This document shows positions 25,289 to 33,258 of a DNA stretch of 64,000 nucleotides, in pieces (the stretch's first letter is position 1; the number at the start of each line of letters is the position of its first letter). The notes under the pieces are model-generated. The model was not told the DNA's origin. It worked only from the letters and a program-made list of their open reading frames with translations, and made no database searches. The stretch is from assembly GCF_900114455.1 (NCBI RefSeq), contig NZ_FOTC01000005.1:1-64000 (forward strand), written 5' to 3'. The DNA comes from Halogranum rubrum (lineage in GTDB: Archaea > Halobacteriota > Halobacteria > Halobacteriales > Haloferacaceae). The position numbers and the translations under genes are program-made.

Positions 25289-25481
25289 ATAGTAGACAGC
25301 GACCGTGATAGGATTTAAGCTAGTGGCCGCGTTCGCGACCACACTCAATTAATCCAGAAAGTTCTGATTTTGATGATGAAAATTGAGAACAACTGACACA
25401 CCGTTGCTCGACGCCGTCTTGCGGTTCTGAATATACAGGCAAAACCTGTTTTCCCTATCCGGTTGACCGACTAGTTGTATC
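25289..25481. promoter_or_regulatory. Divergent promoter region, Bat-type regulator and otsAB operon
   Basis: The minus-side TATA (GCTTAAATCC) lies at about 25310-25322. On the + side, GAATATAC (about 25428-25435) precedes a compact dyad: AAAAC-CT-GTTTT at 25441-25452, overlapped by CAGG-CAAAA-CCTG. The dyad lies 30-41 bp before the ATG of the first gene of the otsAB operon, at or just after the expected transcription start. It is a candidate operator. The stretch between the two promoters is A/T-rich. Confidence 0.45.
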
Positions 25482-25931
25482 ATGAGCACGATTCGGCCGA
25501 CCGATCGGGAGTTCACCCCCGTCGGGTGGGTACAGACGTCGCAGACGGACCCACTACAGTTTACCCACCAACAGACGGGGCTGTGTATCGAGGCCATCCG
25601 TGGTGTCTCCACACCACGACCGGGAATCGAGGACTGTACTGGCTGGACACTCCGCTACCGGAAACCAGTCGGTGAGATGGAGACGACCGCGACTATCGGT
25701 CACGCCGTGACGAAGGAGCGAGCGAAGCGTCTCATCTTCGATGGGATGCAGGCGTACAACCGAATGCGAAGCTACGCCGATAGTGACGGTGCGAACAGTG
25801 CAGACGACACCATCGACATCGACACGCTGGCCCGGAAGTTGGCGGCGGTGTGCGAACGCGGTGTCGGGTCCGACGTACACGCTGACGCTGACGCCGACGC
25901 CACGAGCGACGACGCGGACAGGAGGTGGTGA
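25482..25931 (+). CDS. Haloarchaeal protein of unknown function, otsAB operon
   Basis: 149 residues. A folded-looking first two-thirds (PVGWVQTSQTDPLQFTHQQTG, WTLRYRKPVGEME, then GHAVTKERAKRLIFDGMQAYNRMR) is followed by an acidic Asp/Ala tail. I recognise no domain. The Trp/Tyr-rich strands and single long helix suggest a small alpha/beta fold. It is the first gene of a three-gene run with otsA and otsB. Its last codons include GGAGGTGG, which can serve as the otsA ribosome-binding site, so expression is linked to trehalose synthesis. Confidence 0.7.
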   Translation: MSTIRPTDREFTPVGWVQTSQTDPLQFTHQQTGLCIEAIRGVSTPRPGIEDCTGWTLRYRKPVGEMETTATIGHAVTKERAKRLIFDGMQAYNRMRSYADSDGANSADDTIDIDTLARKLAAVCERGVGSDVHADADADATSDDADRRW

Positions 25932-25939
25932 CCCGACAG

Positions 25940-27466
25940 ATGTCAGGGACGCTACAGCCACCGAACGAATCCGACGCACCGGCCGACCGACTCATCGGTG
26001 ACCGAAACCTCCTCGTCGTCTCGAACCGCGAACCGTACCAGCACCGTTACCGCGACGACGGAGACGGAGACAAGCGAATCGTCGTCGACGAACCAATCGG
26101 TGGCCTCACCGCCGGCCTCGACCGAGTCATGCAACGCACGGGCGGGACGTGGATCGCGTGGGGCGACGGCGACGCCGACCCCGACGTCGTCAACACCGCA
26201 AACTGCGTCGAGGTACCACCGGAGGACCCCCAGTACACGCTCAAGCGGGTGTGGCTCGGCGAGCAAGAGATGCGCGAGTACTACTACGGGTTCAGCAACC
26301 AGGTACTCTGGCCGCTCTGTCACGACCTCGTCGGGAAGGCGAACTTCGAGGGGTCGTTCTGGCAGCGGTATCAGGCGGTCAACGAGACGTTCACCGACAT
26401 CGTCACCGACCGGGCCGACGACGACACCGTCGTCTGGTTCCAAGATTACCACCTCGCGCTCGCCCCACGGATGGCCCGAGAAGAGCTACCGGAAGCGACG
26501 TTCCTCCAGTTCTGGCACATCCCGTGGCCCGCGTGGGACACCTTCCGGGTCTGCCCGCAACGGCGGGAGTTGCTCGAAGGACTGCTCGGCAACGACCTGC
26601 TCGGGTTCCACATCGAGCGCTACTGTCAACAGTTCCTCGACTGCGTCGAGGGCTGTCTGGACGACGCCGTCGTCGACCGAGAGGCGGGGACAGTCCACTA
26701 CGACGGGCGGACCACGCGCGTCGCCGCCTTCCCGATGAACGTCGACGCCGACCGAATCGAGCGGTTGAGCAACACGTGTGACGAGGACGCGTGGGCCGAC
26801 TTCCGGGAGCAGTACGGCGTCGGCGACGACGTGAAAGTCGCCATCGGTGTCGAGCGTCTCGACTACACGAAGGGAATACCCGAGCGACTGGACGCCTTAG
26901 AGACCTTCTGGGACGAACATCCCGAGTGGCGAGGGGAGCTCACCTACGTCCAGAAGGCCAGCAAGAGCAGAATCGAGATACCCGAGTACCAAACGCTCGT
27001 CGAGACGGTCCACGAGAAGATAGCCCACCTCAACGACCGGTTCGGCACCGACGACTGGACCCCAGTCGTCTACGTCGACGAGATGCTCTCGGACGAGGAA
27101 CTGTACGGGCTCTACCGTCACAGTGACCTCGCACTCGTGACCCCCATTCGAGACGGGATGAACCTCGTCGCCAAGGAGTACGTCGCCGCGCAGACGGGTG
27201 ACGCCGGCGTGTTGCTCCTGAGCGAACTCGCCGGTGCCGACGAGAGTCTCGGCGGCGACGCACTCACGGTCGAACCGTACGACACCGCAGCGTTCGCAGA
27301 CCAGATAGTTCGAGCACTCACGATGCCGACTGAAGAGCGCGTGCGTCGGATGACCAGTCTCCGAGAGACGGTTGGCACGAACGACCTCGAAGCGTGGATT
27401 GGCGCCCTGTTCGAGGCGGTTCGCGAACAGAGTGCCTCGACCGATGGATTCGAAACCGATGGGTGA
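25940..27466 (+). CDS. otsA: Trehalose-6-phosphate synthase
   Basis: 508 residues, glycosyltransferase family 20. It joins UDP-glucose (or another NDP-glucose) to glucose-6-phosphate. Visible motifs are NLLVVSNREPYQH, GGLTAGLDRVM, VWFQDYHLALAPRM, FWHIPWPAWDTFRVCP, the catalytic GVERLDYTKGIPERLDALE and TPIRDGMNLVAKEYVAAQ. I chose the ATG at 25940: GGAGGTGG (25921-25928) is 11 nt upstream, while the GTGs at 25925 and 25928 lie within that site. Trehalose is a known compatible solute in many haloarchaea. otsB follows with an 8-bp overlap. Confidence 0.94.
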   Translation: MSGTLQPPNESDAPADRLIGDRNLLVVSNREPYQHRYRDDGDGDKRIVVDEPIGGLTAGLDRVMQRTGGTWIAWGDGDADPDVVNTANCVEVPPEDPQYTLKRVWLGEQEMREYYYGFSNQVLWPLCHDLVGKANFEGSFWQRYQAVNETFTDIVTDRADDDTVVWFQDYHLALAPRMAREELPEATFLQFWHIPWPAWDTFRVCPQRRELLEGLLGNDLLGFHIERYCQQFLDCVEGCLDDAVVDREAGTVHYDGRTTRVAAFPMNVDADRIERLSNTCDEDAWADFREQYGVGDDVKVAIGVERLDYTKGIPERLDALETFWDEHPEWRGELTYVQKASKSRIEIPEYQTLVETVHEKIAHLNDRFGTDDWTPVVYVDEMLSDEELYGLYRHSDLALVTPIRDGMNLVAKEYVAAQTGDAGVLLLSELAGADESLGGDALTVEPYDTAAFADQIVRALTMPTEERVRRMTSLRETVGTNDLEAWIGALFEAVREQSASTDGFETDG

Positions 27467-28289
27467 CGCTCGAACACCGCCCGACGACGGTGGTCTCGAA
27501 CACACCACCGCGGTCGTCGGCGCACGACTCGAAGCGGCCGACCGAGTCCTCCTCTGTGCGGACTTCGACGGTGCGCTCACGGCGAACGAGGGTCGACTCC
27601 CCCCAGTGTGCAGACGACAGCTCGAACAGCTACAGGCGACAGAACGGATGACTGTCGCCGTCGTCAGCGACAGAGAACTCGTCGACCTGCGTTCGCGGGT
27701 CGGCCTCGACGACATCAGCTACAGTGGAAGCGACGGGGTCGAACGCCACGCCGACGGCGAGACGCAGGTCCATCCACGAGTCCACGGCGTGCTGGATGAC
27801 ACGAGACGCGTCCGGACGGCGCTGGTCGACGCGTACCGCACGGAGATGGGTCTCCACGTCGAGGACAGGGGCTGGAGTGTCACCGTCCACTACGGACCTG
27901 CGGACGCCGACCGTGCGTCCGAACTCGCCGACGAAGTCGCAGCGCTCGTCAAGCACGTCGGAGACGAACGTCTCGACGTCGTCCACGAGAATCACGCCAT
28001 CGACGTTCGTCCGACAGTCGAGTGGGACAGAGGCGTGTGCGTGGAGACACTCGTCGACGACGCGCCCGACGACTACCTCCCCGTCTATCTCGGTGCCGGC
28101 GAGACTGACCGACCGGCGTTCCAGGCGGTCGAGCGACACGACGGCGTCAGCGTCGGTGTCGACTGTGAGGGTGCACAGACCCGGCTCGACGGTCCGAAAG
28201 AGAGTGTGGCGTTTCTGCGCTGGTTGGCAGAGAGTCGGGGCGGTCAGCATCGTCGCGACGCGACGACACACCGACCGCACTCGGCGTAA
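27459..28289 (+). CDS. otsB: Trehalose-6-phosphate phosphatase (OtsB-like)
   Basis: 276 residues of the HAD-type trehalose-phosphatase family, acting after OtsA to release trehalose. Motif 1 is LLCADFDGALTANEG with the DxD pair, then VAVVSDRELVDLR and YSGSDGVERH. The final metal motif, usually GDDxTDEDAF, reads GAGETDRPAFQAV here. Two of the usual acidic residues are replaced, so activity could be altered. The ATG at 27459 overlaps the otsA stop region by 8 bp; an ATG five codons earlier is also possible. The basic C-terminal tail (RRDATTHRPHSA) is non-conserved in appearance. Confidence 0.85.
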   Translation: MGDARTPPDDGGLEHTTAVVGARLEAADRVLLCADFDGALTANEGRLPPVCRRQLEQLQATERMTVAVVSDRELVDLRSRVGLDDISYSGSDGVERHADGETQVHPRVHGVLDDTRRVRTALVDAYRTEMGLHVEDRGWSVTVHYGPADADRASELADEVAALVKHVGDERLDVVHENHAIDVRPTVEWDRGVCVETLVDDAPDDYLPVYLGAGETDRPAFQAVERHDGVSVGVDCEGAQTRLDGPKESVAFLRWLAESRGGQHRRDATTHRPHSA

Positions 28290-28326
28290 TCCTCACGTTT
28301 TTGCCCTCCCGGACGAAGAGAGAGCT

Positions 28327-29259
28327 ATGAGCAGCAGGCGCAAGCCGGACTGGCTGAAGATGCGCCCGCCGGCGGGCCAGCGATTTACGGAGATCAAACA
28401 GACACTACGGGACCGGAACCTCCACACGGTCTGTGAGGAGGCCAACTGTCCGAATCTCGGCGAGTGTTGGAGCGGCCGGGACGGCCCGGGGACGGCGACG
28501 TTCATGCTGATGGGCGACCGCTGTTCGCGCGGGTGTAACTTCTGTGACGTCCAGACGGGCGGGATGGAGCCACTGGACCCCGACGAACCGGCGAACGTCG
28601 CCGAGGCGGTGGCCGAAATCGGCCTCGACTACGTCGTCCTCACCTCCGTCGACCGCGACGACCTGCCGGACCAAGGCGCGGCACACTTCGCCGAGACGAT
28701 TCGCGAGATAAAGCAGCGCGACTCGTCGATTCTCGTCGAAGTACTCATTCCGGACTTCCAGGGCCGACCCGACTGCGTTCGCCAGATTATCGAGGCCGAA
28801 CCCGACGTCGTCGCCCACAACATCGAGACGGTCGAACGCCTCCAGTGGCCCGTCCGTGACCGGCGCGCGCGCTACGACCAGTCGCTGTCGGTACTCGAAC
28901 AGGTGGAGGCAGAGTCGGACATCTACACCAAGACGAGCATCATGCTCGGACTGGGCGAGTACGACCACGAGATTTACCAGACGCTCTCGGACCTCCGCGA
29001 GGCCGACGTCGACATCGTGACGCTCGGGCAGTATCTCCAACCGTCTCGCTCTCATCTCGACGTGTTCGAGTACGTGCATCCGGACTCCTTCGAGACGTGG
29101 CGGCGAGTGGCGGAAGACGAGTTGGGATTCCTCTACTGTGCCTCGGGGCCGATGGTCCGCTCGTCGTACAAAGCGGGCGAGTTGTTCGTCGACGCCCTCC
29201 TCCGCGATGGCAAGGGCGTCGAACAGGCCCGTGTCGAAGCCCGCGCCGCGAGCAACTGA
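28327..29259 (+). CDS. lipA: Lipoyl synthase
   Basis: 310 residues, radical SAM enzyme that inserts two sulfurs into octanoyl-lysine to make lipoate. The auxiliary cluster cysteines are C36, C41 and C47 (CEEANCPNLGEC), and the radical SAM cluster is C66, C70 and C73 (CSRGCNFC). Further family marks are TSVDRDDLPDQGA, EVLIPDFQGR, HNIETV, KTSIMLGLGE and the closing RSSYKAGELF. A T-rich box (CGTTTTTG) at about -27 suggests a leaderless start. It lies directly upstream of the lipoate-dependent dehydrogenase operon, whose E2 subunit is its likely target. Confidence 0.97.
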   Translation: MSSRRKPDWLKMRPPAGQRFTEIKQTLRDRNLHTVCEEANCPNLGECWSGRDGPGTATFMLMGDRCSRGCNFCDVQTGGMEPLDPDEPANVAEAVAEIGLDYVVLTSVDRDDLPDQGAAHFAETIREIKQRDSSILVEVLIPDFQGRPDCVRQIIEAEPDVVAHNIETVERLQWPVRDRRARYDQSLSVLEQVEAESDIYTKTSIMLGLGEYDHEIYQTLSDLREADVDIVTLGQYLQPSRSHLDVFEYVHPDSFETWRRVAEDELGFLYCASGPMVRSSYKAGELFVDALLRDGKGVEQARVEARAASN

Positions 29260-29587
29260 GTCGAAACGCTCGAACGTCTCTCGCCGCTGTGCGCCGCCTC
29301 CGTGCCGTTTGCTGGTTCTCGCGTGGATTCCTACGTCCTGCCACTTGTTCACGTAGCACACCGGTGACAGCAATTGTTCCCGTACGTCCATTAACGACCG
29401 TAGAACGCGCGGTCCGATTACCGATTCGTCCAGATACTTCACAACGTCAGAAAATTCGTCCGATTATCGGGGTGAAAGTGGACAGATTTCGAGTCGAGTG
29501 GCAAGAATCCTAACTATAGTAAACTATTTACGAAAATCATTTAATGCGGGCGAGAGTGGGTTCGTCCATGCAACGGAGGGTTGGACT
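29260..29587 (+). promoter_or_regulatory. Long upstream region of the 2-oxoacid dehydrogenase operon
   Basis: 328 bp without a gene. The last 80 bp are strikingly A/T-rich and hold several TATA-like boxes (AACTATAG, ACTATTTAC, CATTTAATG at about 29539-29547). The last box predicts a leader of about 20 nt containing GGAGGG, 8 nt before the pdhA ATG. This is a leadered, Shine-Dalgarno start, unlike most genes here. The direct repeat GTCCGATTAyCG occurs at 29412-29423 and 29458-29469 (46 bp apart) and may be a regulator site. Confidence 0.5.
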
Positions 29588-30691
29588 ATGAGTACGCTGC
29601 AACGGGACCCCGAAGAGCAGGTACAGGTTCTCGACGAGAACGGTGGTGTCGTCGGCGAGGTACCGGACCTCGGGGACGACGAACTCGTGGAGATGTACCG
29701 GGCGATGCGACTCGCCCGACATTTCGACAAACGCGCCGTCAGCCTCCAACGACAGGGGCGGATGGGGACGTATCCCCCGCTCTCTGGGCAGGAAGGAGCC
29801 CAGATTGGGAGCACTATGGCGCTCGACGACGACGACTGGATGTTTCCTAGCTATCGTGAACACGGTGGGGCAGTCGTCCGCGGCGTCCCGCTGACCCAGA
29901 CGCTCCTCTACTGGATGGGTCACGAGGACGGCAACAAGATGACACCCGACACCAACGTCTTCCCCGTCGCCGTCCCCATCTCGACGCAGATTCTCCACGC
30001 CACCGGCGCGGCGTGGGCGTCGAAATTGAAGGGCGACGACGAGAAGGCGTTCATCTGTTACTTCGGCGACGGCGGCACCAGCGAGGGTGACTTCCACGAG
30101 GGACTCAACTTCGCGGGCGTCTTCGACACGCCGAACGTCTTCTTCTGTAACAACAACCAGTGGGCGATTTCGGTCCCCCGAGAGCGACAGACCGCCTCGA
30201 AGACCATCGCACACAAGGCCGTCGCCTACGGCTTCGACGGCGTGCAGGTCGACGGGATGGACCCACTGGCCGTCTACAAGGTCACTCGCGACGCCGTCGA
30301 GAAGGCGAAGAACCCCGGCGACCGACGTCGGCCGACGCTCATCGAGGCCGTCCAGTACCGTTTCGGCGCGCACACCACCGCGGACGACCCGACGGTCTAC
30401 CGCGACGACGACGAAGTCGAGAAGTGGAAGGCCAAGGACCCGATTCCGCGACTGGAGAAGTTCCTCCGCGAGACGGGACGACTCGACGACGAGTCCGTCG
30501 ACGCCGTCACGCAGTCCGTCGAAGAGCAAGTGGCCGACGCCATCGACGAGGCAGAGTCCGTCCCACGACCGGAACCGTCGGAGATGTTCGAGTCCGTCTA
30601 CGCAGAGATGCCCGACCACCTGCGCGAGCAGATGGAGGACTTCGAGCAACTTCGCGAACAGGTCGGCGACGAAGCATTCCTGAGAGAGTAA
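29588..30691 (+). CDS. pdhA: 2-oxoacid dehydrogenase E1 alpha subunit
   Basis: 367 residues, thiamine-diphosphate-dependent alpha subunit of a pyruvate/branched-chain-type dehydrogenase. The N-terminal part reads DLGDDELVEMYRAMRLARHFDKRAVSLQRQGRMGTYPPLSGQEGAQIG. The ThDP-binding motif is GDGGTSEGDFHEGLNFAGVFDTPNVFFCNNNQWAIS. The phosphorylation-loop region FGAHTTADDPTVYR follows. The start at 29588 has GGAGGG upstream; a 30-codon in-frame extension runs through A/T-rich promoter DNA and is rejected. First gene of a four-gene operon, with the next ATG directly after the stop codon. Confidence 0.95.
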   Translation: MSTLQRDPEEQVQVLDENGGVVGEVPDLGDDELVEMYRAMRLARHFDKRAVSLQRQGRMGTYPPLSGQEGAQIGSTMALDDDDWMFPSYREHGGAVVRGVPLTQTLLYWMGHEDGNKMTPDTNVFPVAVPISTQILHATGAAWASKLKGDDEKAFICYFGDGGTSEGDFHEGLNFAGVFDTPNVFFCNNNQWAISVPRERQTASKTIAHKAVAYGFDGVQVDGMDPLAVYKVTRDAVEKAKNPGDRRRPTLIEAVQYRFGAHTTADDPTVYRDDDEVEKWKAKDPIPRLEKFLRETGRLDDESVDAVTQSVEEQVADAIDEAESVPRPEPSEMFESVYAEMPDHLREQMEDFEQLREQVGDEAFLRE

Positions 30692-31675
30692 ATGAGTACA
30701 CAAAACCTCACCCTGGTCCAAGCAGTACGAGACGGTCTCTACACCGAAATGAAGCAGGACGACGACGTGCTCGTCATGGGCGAAGACGTCGGCAAGAACG
30801 GCGGCGTCTTCCGCGCGACGGAAGGACTCTACAACGAGTTCGGTGACGACCGCGTCATCGACACGCCGTTGGCCGAGTCCGGTATCGTCGGCACCGCCAT
30901 CGGGATGGCCGCCTACGGTCTCAAGCCGGTTCCCGAAATGCAGTTCTCGGGGTTCATGTACCCCGCGTTCGACCAAATCGTCTCGCACGCCGCGCGCCTC
31001 CGAAACCGGAGTCGTGGGCGGTTCACCTGCCCGCTCGTCGTCCGCGCACCCTACGGCGGCGGCATCCGCGCACCCGAACACCACTCCGAGTCGAAAGAGG
31101 CGTTCTACGCCCACGAAGCGGGCCTGAAGGTGGTCATTCCCTCGACACCGTACGACACGAAGGGACTGCTCATCTCGGCCATCCGCGACCCCGACCCGGT
31201 CATCTTCCTCGAACCGAAACTCATCTACCGCGCGTTCCGCGGTGAAGTTCCCGAAGAGGACTACACGGTGCCACTCGGCGAGGCCGCCGTCCGCCGCGAG
31301 GGCACGGACATCTCCGTGTTCACCTACGGCGCGATGAGTCGGCCGACCCAAGAGGCCGCAGAGAACCTGAGCGAGGAGGGAATCGACGTGGAAGTCGTCG
31401 ACCTGCGGACCGTCTCCCCGCTGGACGAGGCGGCAATCGTCGAGTCGTTCAAGAAGACCGGCCGCGCGGCCGTCGTCCACGAGGCACCCCGGAAGGGCGG
31501 CCTCGCAGGCGAGATTACGGCCGTCATCCAAGAGGAGGCGCTCCTCTATCAGGAGGCACCGGTCGAGCGCATCACCGGGTTCGACGTCCCGTTCCCGCTG
31601 TACGCGCTGGAAGACTACTACCTGCCCTCTGTCGCTCGCATCGAGGAAGGCATCCGCAACGCGGTGGAGTTCTAA
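30692..31675 (+). CDS. pdhB: 2-oxoacid dehydrogenase E1 beta subunit
   Basis: 327 residues, beta partner of the E1 heterotetramer that decarboxylates the 2-oxoacid and reductively acetylates lipoate on E2. Family marks: VLVMGEDVGKNGGVFRATEGL, DTPLAESGIVGTAIGMAAYGLKPVPEMQF, CPLVVRAPYGGGIRAPEHHS, FLEPKLIYR, and the transketolase C-terminal region DVEVVDLRTVSPLDEAAIVES...EAPRKGGLAGE. The ATG follows the pdhA stop with no spacing (TAAATG). Confidence 0.96.
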   Translation: MSTQNLTLVQAVRDGLYTEMKQDDDVLVMGEDVGKNGGVFRATEGLYNEFGDDRVIDTPLAESGIVGTAIGMAAYGLKPVPEMQFSGFMYPAFDQIVSHAARLRNRSRGRFTCPLVVRAPYGGGIRAPEHHSESKEAFYAHEAGLKVVIPSTPYDTKGLLISAIRDPDPVIFLEPKLIYRAFRGEVPEEDYTVPLGEAAVRREGTDISVFTYGAMSRPTQEAAENLSEEGIDVEVVDLRTVSPLDEAAIVESFKKTGRAAVVHEAPRKGGLAGEITAVIQEEALLYQEAPVERITGFDVPFPLYALEDYYLPSVARIEEGIRNAVEF

Positions 31676-31676
31676 C

Positions 31677-33257
31677 ATGGGTTCGAAAGACTTCAAACTC
31701 CCAGACGTCGGCGAAGGTGTCGCAGAGGGTGAACTCGTCTCGTGGCTCGTCGGCCCCGGCGACACCGTCGAAGAGGACCAACCCGTCGCCGAAGTGGAGA
31801 CGGACAAGGCGCTCGTCGAGGTGCCGTCGCCGTACAACGGCACGGTCAAAGAACTCCACGTCGAGGAGGGCACGATGGTCCCCGTCGGCGACGTCATCAT
31901 CACCTACGAAGTCGAGGGTGAAGGCGACGAGTCCGCAGAAGCCGAACCGGAGCCTGAGGTCGAGGAGACGGCCGAAGCGGACGCAGAAGCGTCTGCAGAG
32001 GCTGAAACGGCCGAATCCGAACAGGCCGAGTCGTCGGCGAAAGGTGGCCGCGTCTTCGCGGCCCCGAGCGCCCGACGCCTCGCGCGCGAACTCGGTGTCG
32101 ACATCGCCGCCGTCAGCGGCAGTGGCCCGAGCGGCCGCGTCACCGACGCGGACGTTCGGCAGGCCGCCGAGAGCGAAGCGGGTGCGAGCGCGAGTGCAGA
32201 GACAGAATCCGAAGCGCAAGATGGCGACGGCCCCCGCGACGTCGACGTCGACAGGAAGTCCTCGGTGACGAAGCGCGGCGAGGCAGGTAACGGCCAGCAA
32301 CCGAGTGACGTCGAGGCCGCAGGCCGCGACCGGACGCTGGCCGCACCGGCGACTCGGCGCACGGCGAAAGAGCAGGGCGTCGACCTGAACGACGTGCCCG
32401 CGACCGAGATGCGCGACGGCGAGGCGTTCGTCTCCGCCGCCGCAGTGACAGAGTACGCCGAGGCCCAACAGGCCGCACAGGAAGCCGACGCGCAAGCCGT
32501 CGCCGAGGCCGGCGCAGTCGCCGACGAAGAGACCGCATCCGCCACGAGCGAGGGAGGTATCTCCGGCGAGCGCATCCCGTATCGAGGGGTTCGCCGCACC
32601 ATCGGCGAAGCGATGCAGAACTCGAAGTTCACCGCGCCGCACGTCACCCACCACGACAGCACCGACGTGAGTGCGCTGGTCGAACTCCGCGCCGAGTTGA
32701 AGGAAGTCGCCGCCGAACGCGACGTCCGTCTGAGCTACATGCCGTTCGTGATGAAGGCCATCGCGGCGGCCCTCAAGCAGTATCCGTACATGAACGCGAC
32801 GCTCGACGAGGAGAACGAGGAGATCGTCCTCCGCGACGAGTACCACATCGGTGTCGCCACCGCGACGGATGCGGGTCTGATGGTTCCGGTCGTCGAGAAC
32901 GTCGACCAGAAGGGTCTCCTCCAAATCGCCGAGGAGATGAACGACAAGATCGAGCGCGCTCGTGACCGCTCTATCGGCCGCGACGAACTCCGTGGCAGTA
33001 CGTTCACCATCACCAACTTCGGCGTCGTCGGCGGCGAGTACGCCACGCCCATCATCAACTACCCCGAGGTAGGTATCATGGGTCTCGGCGAGTTGAAAGA
33101 GCGCGCCGTCGTCGAAGACGGCGACGTCGTCGCCCGCCACACGCTGCCGCTGTCGCTGTCTATCGACCACCGCATCCTCGACGGCGCGGTGGCCGCCCAG
33201 TTCGCGAACAAGGTCATGGAGTACCTGCAACACCCCAAACTGCTGCTACTCGAATAA
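31677..33257 (+). CDS. pdhC: Dihydrolipoamide acyltransferase (E2)
   Basis: 526 residues, core of the complex. Residues 1-80 are a lipoyl domain with the lipoylated K44 in ETDKALVEV. A flexible acidic linker follows. A subunit-binding domain lies at 127-163 (AAPSARRLARELGVDIAAVSGSGPSGRVTDADV). A second, looser copy is at 221-260 (AAPATRRTAKEQGVDLNDV...). The catalytic CAT domain (about 290-526) has the active-site DHRILDGA near the end. Overall order is lipoyl, two binding modules, catalytic. The gene starts 1 nt after the pdhB stop. Confidence 0.95.
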   Translation: MGSKDFKLPDVGEGVAEGELVSWLVGPGDTVEEDQPVAEVETDKALVEVPSPYNGTVKELHVEEGTMVPVGDVIITYEVEGEGDESAEAEPEPEVEETAEADAEASAEAETAESEQAESSAKGGRVFAAPSARRLARELGVDIAAVSGSGPSGRVTDADVRQAAESEAGASASAETESEAQDGDGPRDVDVDRKSSVTKRGEAGNGQQPSDVEAAGRDRTLAAPATRRTAKEQGVDLNDVPATEMRDGEAFVSAAAVTEYAEAQQAAQEADAQAVAEAGAVADEETASATSEGGISGERIPYRGVRRTIGEAMQNSKFTAPHVTHHDSTDVSALVELRAELKEVAAERDVRLSYMPFVMKAIAAALKQYPYMNATLDEENEEIVLRDEYHIGVATATDAGLMVPVVENVDQKGLLQIAEEMNDKIERARDRSIGRDELRGSTFTITNFGVVGGEYATPIINYPEVGIMGLGELKERAVVEDGDVVARHTLPLSLSIDHRILDGAVAAQFANKVMEYLQHPKLLLLE

Positions 33258-33258
33258 T

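Noticed and set aside
29498-29587. 30-codon N-terminal extension of pdhA
   Set aside because: It lies in A/T-rich promoter DNA; the internal ATG has GGAGGG and begins the conserved protein.
29537-33233. Two long minus-strand frames across the 2-oxoacid dehydrogenase operon
   Set aside because: Both are antisense shadows of four certain genes.
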